A DNA stretch of 11,845 bases from Lysobacteraceae bacterium (lineage in GTDB: Bacteria; Pseudomonadota; Gammaproteobacteria; Xanthomonadales; Xanthomonadaceae): assembly GCA_003449195.1 (NCBI GenBank), contig DMID01000051.1:2002-13846 (forward strand). The letters are read 5' to 3'. The notes under the pieces were generated by a model. The model did not search any database, had not been told where the DNA came from, and saw nothing but the letters and a program-made list of their open reading frames with translations. This document shows, piece after piece, positions 7,796 to 11,845 of the stretch. A program made the position numbers and the translations under genes. Position 1 is the stretch's first letter. The number at the start of each line of letters is the position of its first letter.

Positions 7796-8851
7796 TCAGC
7801 GCGATGGCGTCCCGCGTTCGTACCAGCCCTGCGTGAGGTTGACCATGCGGACCACGGACAGCATCACCGGCACTTCCACCAGCACGCCGACGACCGTGGC
7901 CAACGCCGCCCCGGAATGCAGGCCGAACAAGCCCACCGCCGTGGCGACAGCCAGTTCGAAGAAATTGCTGGCCCCGATCAATGCCGATGGCCCGGCCACG
8001 GCGTGCGCCACCCCGAGCCGACGGTTGAGCAGATAGGCCAGACCCGCATTCAAATACACCTGCACCACGATCGGCACTGCCAGCAGCGCGATCACGCGCG
8101 GCTGGGCGACTATCTGCCCGCCCTGGAAACCGAACAACAGCACCAGCATCGACAGCAGGGCCGCCAGCGATACCGGGCCGAGCCGGGCCTGCCATGCGTC
8201 CAGCCGGGCCGCCCCCCCGTGGCCGAGGACATGGCGTCGCAGCAAGCCGGCCACGACCACCGGCACCACGATGTAGAGCAGTACCGACAATGCCAGCGTG
8301 CCCCACGGCACCATGATCGACGACAAGCCCAGCAGCAGGCCCACCAGCGGCGCGAACGCCGGCACCATGATCGCGTCGTTCAGCGCCACCTGACTGAGCG
8401 TGAACGCGGCATCGCCGCGGCACAGCCGGCTCCACACGAACACCATTGCCGTGCAGGGCGCCGCCGCCAGCAGGATCAAGCCGGCGATGTAACCGTCTAC
8501 CTGGCCCGCCGGCAACCACGGTGCGAACAGGCCGCGCAGGAACACCGTGCCCAGCACCGCCATCGAGAACGGCTTGATTGCCCAGTTGACCAGCAAGGTC
8601 ACGCCGATGCCGCGCCAGTGGGTGCCCACCCCGCGCAGGGCGCCGAAATCCACCTTCATCAACATCGGCACGATCATCAGCCAGATCAGCCCGGCGACCG
8701 GCAGGTTGATGCTGGCCACCTGCATTGCCCCCAACACCGCAAAGGCGCGCGGGAACAGGTGTCCCAGCACGGTGCCCGCCGCGATGCAGGCCAGCACCCA
8801 CAAGGTGAGGTAACGCTCGAACAAGCCCATGCCGCGTGCGTCCGCACTCAT
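7796..8851 (-). CDS. acr3: Arsenite efflux transporter, ACR3 family
   Basis: 351 residues from ATG 8851, overlapping the arsC TGA as ATGA, with AGAGGGCGG just upstream. About ten hydrophobic segments fill the chain, as in ACR3 carriers of the bile/arsenite/riboflavin transporter superfamily. The family hallmarks are present: AAPCTAMVFVWS with C133, the conserved TM4 cysteine required for arsenite transport, and GASNFFELAVA with E299, the conserved TM9 acid. Early segments such as NLPVAGLIWLMIVPMLMKVDF also match. It exports As(III), and in some members Sb(III), across the inner membrane using the proton gradient. It is the last gene of arsR-arsC-acr3 and depends on the reductase made just before it. 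The sequence is unrelated to the ArsB family despite the frequent shared label. Confidence 0.95.
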   Translation of the reverse strand: MSADARGMGLFERYLTLWVLACIAAGTVLGHLFPRAFAVLGAMQVASINLPVAGLIWLMIVPMLMKVDFGALRGVGTHWRGIGVTLLVNWAIKPFSMAVLGTVFLRGLFAPWLPAGQVDGYIAGLILLAAAPCTAMVFVWSRLCRGDAAFTLSQVALNDAIMVPAFAPLVGLLLGLSSIMVPWGTLALSVLLYIVVPVVVAGLLRRHVLGHGGAARLDAWQARLGPVSLAALLSMLVLLFGFQGGQIVAQPRVIALLAVPIVVQVYLNAGLAYLLNRRLGVAHAVAGPSALIGASNFFELAVATAVGLFGLHSGAALATVVGVLVEVPVMLSVVRMVNLTQGWYERGTPSR

Positions 8852-9354
8852 CGAACCGCCCTCTCCCCACCGGGCAACGCGGCGATCGCATCCAGCGCCG
8901 CCTTCAACGCCAGCGGGTCGTCCCAAGCGGCATCGGGCACGGCAAGCAGTGCGCGGATGCGTTCGCCGACGATCGCATGGGCGTGCTCGAATGCGGCCGC
9001 ACGTCCGGCCTCGCCGACAGCTGCCGGGTCGGGCTGTCCCCAATGCGTGCGCACGAAATCGCCGAACACCACCGGGCAAGCCTCTGCCGCCGCCGCATCG
9101 CACACGGTCACCACCGCATCCAGCGCCGGCGCATCGGCGGCTGCAAACACGTCCCACGACTTGCTGTGCAACCCCGCGGCGGAAATGCCCGACGCACGCA
9201 ACTGGGACAACGCCGCCGGATTCACTTGCCCGGCGGGGTGGCTGCCGGCGCTGAAAGCCTCGAACCTCGGCGCCCCCCATGCCCGCAGCGTGGCCTCGGC
9301 CAGGATGCTGCGCGCGGAATTGCCGGTGCACAGGAACAAGATGCGGTGCGGCAT
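8848..9354 (-). CDS. arsC: Arsenate reductase, low-molecular-weight phosphatase type
   Basis: 168 residues from ATG 9354, with GGAGA (9365 to 9361) 6 bases upstream; the nearby ATG at 9359 is out of frame and too close to that site. The P-loop FLCTGNSARS holds the nucleophile C9 and R15 (C-X5-R). VTVCDAAAAEAC gives C85 and C93, the places of the two relay cysteines of thioredoxin-coupled ArsC (C82 and C89 in plasmid pI258), here one residue further apart. HWGQPDP supplies the D109-P110 acid loop. It reduces arsenate to arsenite, which Acr3 exports; electrons probably come from thioredoxin, though other thiol donors are possible for this proteobacterial branch. It starts 14 bases after the arsR stop and overlaps acr3 by 4 bases. 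The last 30 residues, after the usual helical end, are Ala-rich. Confidence 0.94.
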   Translation of the reverse strand: MPHRILFLCTGNSARSILAEATLRAWGAPRFEAFSAGSHPAGQVNPAALSQLRASGISAAGLHSKSWDVFAAADAPALDAVVTVCDAAAAEACPVVFGDFVRTHWGQPDPAAVGEAGRAAAFEHAHAIVGERIRALLAVPDAAWDDPLALKAALDAIAALPGGERAVR

Positions 9355-9368
9355 GGCATGTCTCCGAT

Positions 9369-9695
9369 TCAGCAGCAATCGCCGCCGTTGGTGAAGCACT
9401 GCGTGCCGGGCGCGCCGGCGCAACAGTTGCGGGTCAGGTATGCGATCAGGGCGTTCATGCCGGCAAAATTTGCGCGATAGCAGACGAAGCGCCCGCGCTG
9501 CTCGCTGTCGGCCAGCCCCGCCAGCACCAGCTCGCGCAGGTGGAAAGACAGCGTGGCCGCCGGCACGTTCAGCGCTTGGGCAATGTCGCCCGCCATCCGA
9601 CCGTCCACGCCGGCTTCCACCAGCAGGCGAAACGCGGCCAGGCGGGTGGCATGGGCAAGTGCGGACAGGGAAGCAAGCGCGGCCTTCGTTTCCAT
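9369..9695 (-). CDS. arsR: ArsR-family As(III)-responsive repressor
   Basis: 108 residues from ATG 9695 (METKAALASLSALAHATRL, the usual family start). An in-frame ATG at 9749 would add 18 residues that look non-homologous. The winged helix is clear: MAGDIAQALNVPAATLSFHLREL (34-56) with the recognition helix, then a wing near 62-74 (SEQRGRFVCYRA). It lacks the ELCVCDL metal motif of the E. coli plasmid type. The C-terminus instead carries C91-C92, C100, and a terminal C107-C108. This resembles the Acidithiobacillus ferrooxidans type, where a vicinal pair and a third cysteine near the C-terminus bind As(III). It should repress arsR-arsC-acr3 until arsenite binds. The dyad directly upstream is the likely operator. 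The leader between predicted promoter and ATG is very short. Confidence 0.94.
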   Translation of the reverse strand: METKAALASLSALAHATRLAAFRLLVEAGVDGRMAGDIAQALNVPAATLSFHLRELVLAGLADSEQRGRFVCYRANFAGMNALIAYLTRNCCAGAPGTQCFTNGGDCC

Positions 9696-9696
9696 T

Positions 9697-9714
9697 TTTC
9701 CAAAATAATGGAAA
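9697..9714. promoter_or_regulatory. Probable ArsR operator overlapping the arsR promoter
   Basis: TTTCCA (9697-9702) and TGGAAA (9709-9714) form a perfect dyad around an A/T-only 6-base spacer, in otherwise GC-rich DNA. A further TTTCCA half-site lies at 9689-9694, across the arsR start codon. On the minus strand TTGCCG and TATTTT, 17 bases apart, are candidate -35 and -10 elements; the -10 lies within the dyad. A bound ArsR dimer would then block RNA polymerase directly. ArsR/SmtB repressors normally bind such dyads at the promoter; the assignment here is by position. Confidence 0.65.
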
Positions 9715-9806
9715 TGAAAGGTCTCGGCAACACCGGACAGCCGGACCATCGGCCTTGCGATTCATCGACGTGCCACGTGGTCCTGCGACATCCGGCCAAC
9801 GCCGGT

Positions 9807-9843
9807 GGCAGCGGCGCCTGCGGGCGGGCAGACGCCGCCTGCC
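9807..9843 (-). terminator. Long imperfect hairpin after the TonB-dependent receptor gene
   Basis: GGCAG, GGCG and CTGC on the left arm (9807-9821) pair with GCAG, CGCC and CTGCC on the right (9828-9843), around a GGGCGG loop and with small mismatches or bulges. It begins 4 bases after the receptor stop codon (9848, minus strand) and lies more than 100 bases before arsR. No T-tract follows. It probably separates receptor transcription from the ars operon. The rest of the 9696-9847 gap holds the arsR promoter region. Confidence 0.5.
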
Positions 9844-9847
9844 GTCG

Positions 9848-11845
9848 TCACCAGTTGGCGTTGAGCGAGACGCCGACGATGCGCGGTTCGTTGTAGACGG
9901 CCGCCATGTAGTTCTCGATCACGCCCTTGAGGTTTTTCTGGTTGGTGATGTTGCGGGCGAACAACGCCAGCTCCCATGCGCCGTAGCCGCCGCTGTAGCC
10001 CAGCTTCAGCCCGCCCTCGTGGTTGCCGCTGGCGTTGAACTCCTTCGAGTCGTACAGCACGAAACTGGTGTAGCCCTGCTTGTTCCAGTCGGTGGCGATG
10101 AAATACGCGCCGCCGTCGGCCACCGGGATGTCGTAGCGCGCGGCCAGATTGAGGTTGTACTTGGGCGCGTTGGGCAGCGGGTTGCCGTTGATCTGCGCAT
10201 AGACGTTGCTGCCGATCCTGATCGTCGGGTCGTTGACCGTGCACACCACCACGCCGTTCAGTCCGCATACCTGCGCATACACGCGCTTGTCCTGGATCTC
10301 GCTGTGCAGCAGGCTCAGGCCGGCGGTCAGCGACAGATTCGGAACCGGCCGCCAATCCAGGTCGGCTTCCAAGCCGTAGGCGCGGGCCTTGTCGGCGTTG
10401 AACAGCACGCCGTTGCCGTTGGCATCGTTGCCGTTGAGCTGGATGTCGTCAACCGTGTAGGTGAAAGCCGTCGCATTCAAGCGCAGACGATGGTCGAACA
10501 GGTCGCTCTTGATGCCAGCCTCCCACGACAGGATGGTTTCCGAATCGGCGGTGGTGAAGTCCGCGTTGAACACCGCCGAGCGGCCCTGGATGGTCGGCCC
10601 GCGGAAGCCGCGCGCGACGCGCGCGTAGCCGCTCACCTCCGGCGTGAAGCGGTACATCGCGCTCAGGTCCCAGCTGGGCTGGGTATCGGACATCTTGACG
10701 TCGCGGCGACCCTTGTAGGTCACCGTGCCGGCCGCAGTGTCGGCGGTCTTGAGCAGGCGCGTGTGCTTGGAATCCTCGGTTTCGCGGAAACCGGCGGTGA
10801 AGCTCAGCCGGTCGCTCGCCTGCCAGCTGACCTGGCCGAAACCGGCCCACGAGGTGTTGCTGTTGCGCAGGCGCACCCAGTTGTTCGGGTTGTGCGCGGC
10901 AGTCTGCAGGAACCACGCCCGCTGATAGAAATCGGTGGTGTCGCGGCTGTCGAACCAGTACGCGCCCACCTGCCACTGCCATGCCGAATCGCCTTCGCTG
11001 GCCAGCCGCAATTCCTGCGTGTACTGGTCGAGGTCGCGCACCTGCCCCATCGACTGGCCATAGCCGTTCGGCACGCCGTTGTAGGGATAGTCGGCGGCGG
11101 CACCGCCATCGGTATCGCCGCGGCTGTAGCCGGAGGTGGTCTCGTAGGCATTGATCGAGGTGAGCGACATGTTGCCGAAGTCGTAGATCGCCTTCACCGA
11201 ACCGCCATGGGTCTTGTAGGCCTGCGGGTTGTCGTCGGCCTCGTCGTAGGCCACCTTGTCGCGCGGCACGTCCACGGTGTTGGAGCCTTTCTTCAATGCG
11301 CCGCGCAGGAACAGCGTGGACGTGCCGTCGTAATCGCGGGTGTGCGCCGAGGCCAGCAGCGAGAAATTCCCGCTCGGCTTGAGCAGCAGCTGCAGGCGGG
11401 CGTTGCGGTCGTCGTAGCCGCCCATCGCGTCCTTCTTCGGCGTGCGGGTGCCATCGGCGCTCGGGCCGGAATAGGTGTTGTCCACCCAATCGTCGCGGTG
11501 CTGGTACAGGGCCGACACGCGGAAGGAAAGCACGTCGTTGACCGGCCCGCCGAAACCGCCGTCCACCGATACCGTGCCGTAACTGCCGTAGCTGGCGCTG
11601 ACCTGGCCCTGCCAGGTGTCGCTCGGCTTGATGCTGTCGAACTTGACGATGCCGGCCGTGGTGTTGCGGCCGAACAGCGTGCCTTGCGGGCCGCGCAGCA
11701 CTTCCACCTGGTCCAGATCGTAGACCGGGTTGGATTTCAGCACCACGTGTTCGAGCACCACGTCATCCTGGATGATCGACACCGGCTGCGAGGCGCCGAG
11801 ATAGAAATCGATGTTGCCCAGCCCGCGGATGTAGAAGCGCGGGAA
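9848..11845 (-). CDS. TonB-dependent outer membrane receptor (N-terminus beyond the window)
   Basis: The frame is open from the window edge to TGA at 9848 and shows 665 residues. Visible residues 1-70 are the end of the plug domain: FYIRGLG, then VEVLRGPQGTLFGRNTTAG (48-66), a hallmark of TonB-dependent receptors. The remainder is a beta-barrel of alternating aromatic and polar residues, with repeated patterns such as SASYGSYG and LSFTAGFRE, ending in NANW*, the terminal aromatic needed for outer-membrane insertion. Such receptors bind a ligand at the cell surface and import it using TonB energy. The FGRNTTAG plug and barrel size fit the many receptors of unknown substrate in xanthomonads and sphingomonads; I cannot choose between siderophore, cobalamin, sugar or other ligands. 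Signal peptide and TonB box lie outside the window. It is upstream of arsR on the same strand, with a hairpin between. Confidence 0.93.
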   Translation of the reverse strand, partial: FPRFYIRGLGNIDFYLGASQPVSIIQDDVVLEHVVLKSNPVYDLDQVEVLRGPQGTLFGRNTTAGIVKFDSIKPSDTWQGQVSASYGSYGTVSVDGGFGGPVNDVLSFRVSALYQHRDDWVDNTYSGPSADGTRTPKKDAMGGYDDRNARLQLLLKPSGNFSLLASAHTRDYDGTSTLFLRGALKKGSNTVDVPRDKVAYDEADDNPQAYKTHGGSVKAIYDFGNMSLTSINAYETTSGYSRGDTDGGAAADYPYNGVPNGYGQSMGQVRDLDQYTQELRLASEGDSAWQWQVGAYWFDSRDTTDFYQRAWFLQTAAHNPNNWVRLRNSNTSWAGFGQVSWQASDRLSFTAGFRETEDSKHTRLLKTADTAAGTVTYKGRRDVKMSDTQPSWDLSAMYRFTPEVSGYARVARGFRGPTIQGRSAVFNADFTTADSETILSWEAGIKSDLFDHRLRLNATAFTYTVDDIQLNGNDANGNGVLFNADKARAYGLEADLDWRPVPNLSLTAGLSLLHSEIQDKRVYAQVCGLNGVVVCTVNDPTIRIGSNVYAQINGNPLPNAPKYNLNLAARYDIPVADGGAYFIATDWNKQGYTSFVLYDSKEFNASGNHEGGLKLGYSGGYGAWELALFARNITNQKNLKGVIENYMAAVYNEPRIVGVSLNANW

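Noticed and set aside
7796..9714. The ars operon as part of a mobile island
   Set aside because: No transposase, integrase, tRNA, flanking direct repeat or visible shift in base composition surrounds it within the window.
9696..9749. An N-terminal extension of ArsR from the ATG at 9749
   Set aside because: The added 18 residues lack family similarity and would be encoded by the predicted promoter and operator. METKAAL is the usual start. Not fully excluded.
8848..9765. The arsC frame stays open upstream to 9765, suggesting a longer or fused protein
   Set aside because: The extra part overlaps arsR in another frame and has no family resemblance. MPHRILFLCTGNSARS with GGAGA upstream is the normal ArsC start.

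Overview
The window is GC-rich and gene-dense. Its proteins look like those of a gammaproteobacterium of the Xanthomonadaceae type (Xanthomonas, Stenotrophomonas, Lysobacter or a relative). This is inferred from family resemblance and codon use, not from a search. It holds ten complete genes and two cut by the window edges. I see no tRNA, rRNA, CRISPR array, transposase, integrase or phage gene. No stretch without a gene exceeds about 180 bases.

Layout. 1-123 (+): last 40 residues of an intracellular polyhydroxyalkanoate depolymerase. 169-1487 (-): a PadR-type repressor followed by a membrane HAAS/DUF1700-plus-sensor-domain protein, overlapping by ATGA. 1647-2564 (+): an exported, divergent cyclophilin-type peptidyl-prolyl isomerase. 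2610-3725 (-): an Old Yellow Enzyme-type flavin oxidoreductase. 3884-4177 (+): a small acidic protein of unknown function. 4206-4556 (-): a GFA/CENP-V-like zinc protein. 4739-5776 (-): a zinc alcohol dehydrogenase. 5876-7720 (-): an ABC exporter half-transporter. 7796-9695 (-): an arsenic resistance operon, arsR-arsC-acr3. 9848-11845 (-): a TonB-dependent receptor whose N-terminus lies beyond the window.

How the parts work together. The clearest functional unit is the ars operon. ArsR senses As(III) through a cysteine-rich C-terminal tail, ArsC reduces arsenate to arsenite, and Acr3 exports arsenite. acr3 overlaps arsC by ATGA. The ABC exporter follows acr3 on the same strand after 75 bases, but a hairpin lies between them and a shared role is unproven. 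The PadR/sensor pair is a second coupled unit. The alcohol dehydrogenase has the best regulatory signal in the window: a perfect FNR/ANR box placed as in a class II activator promoter, with a matching -10, a strong ribosome binding site and a downstream intrinsic terminator. This suggests induction when oxygen is low.

Most of the window is ordinary housekeeping and accessory metabolism. I found no convincing new multi-gene system. The points most worth following up are regulatory: the FNR-box promoter, a 40-base three-block palindrome at padR, and the ArsR operator placed almost on the arsR start codon.
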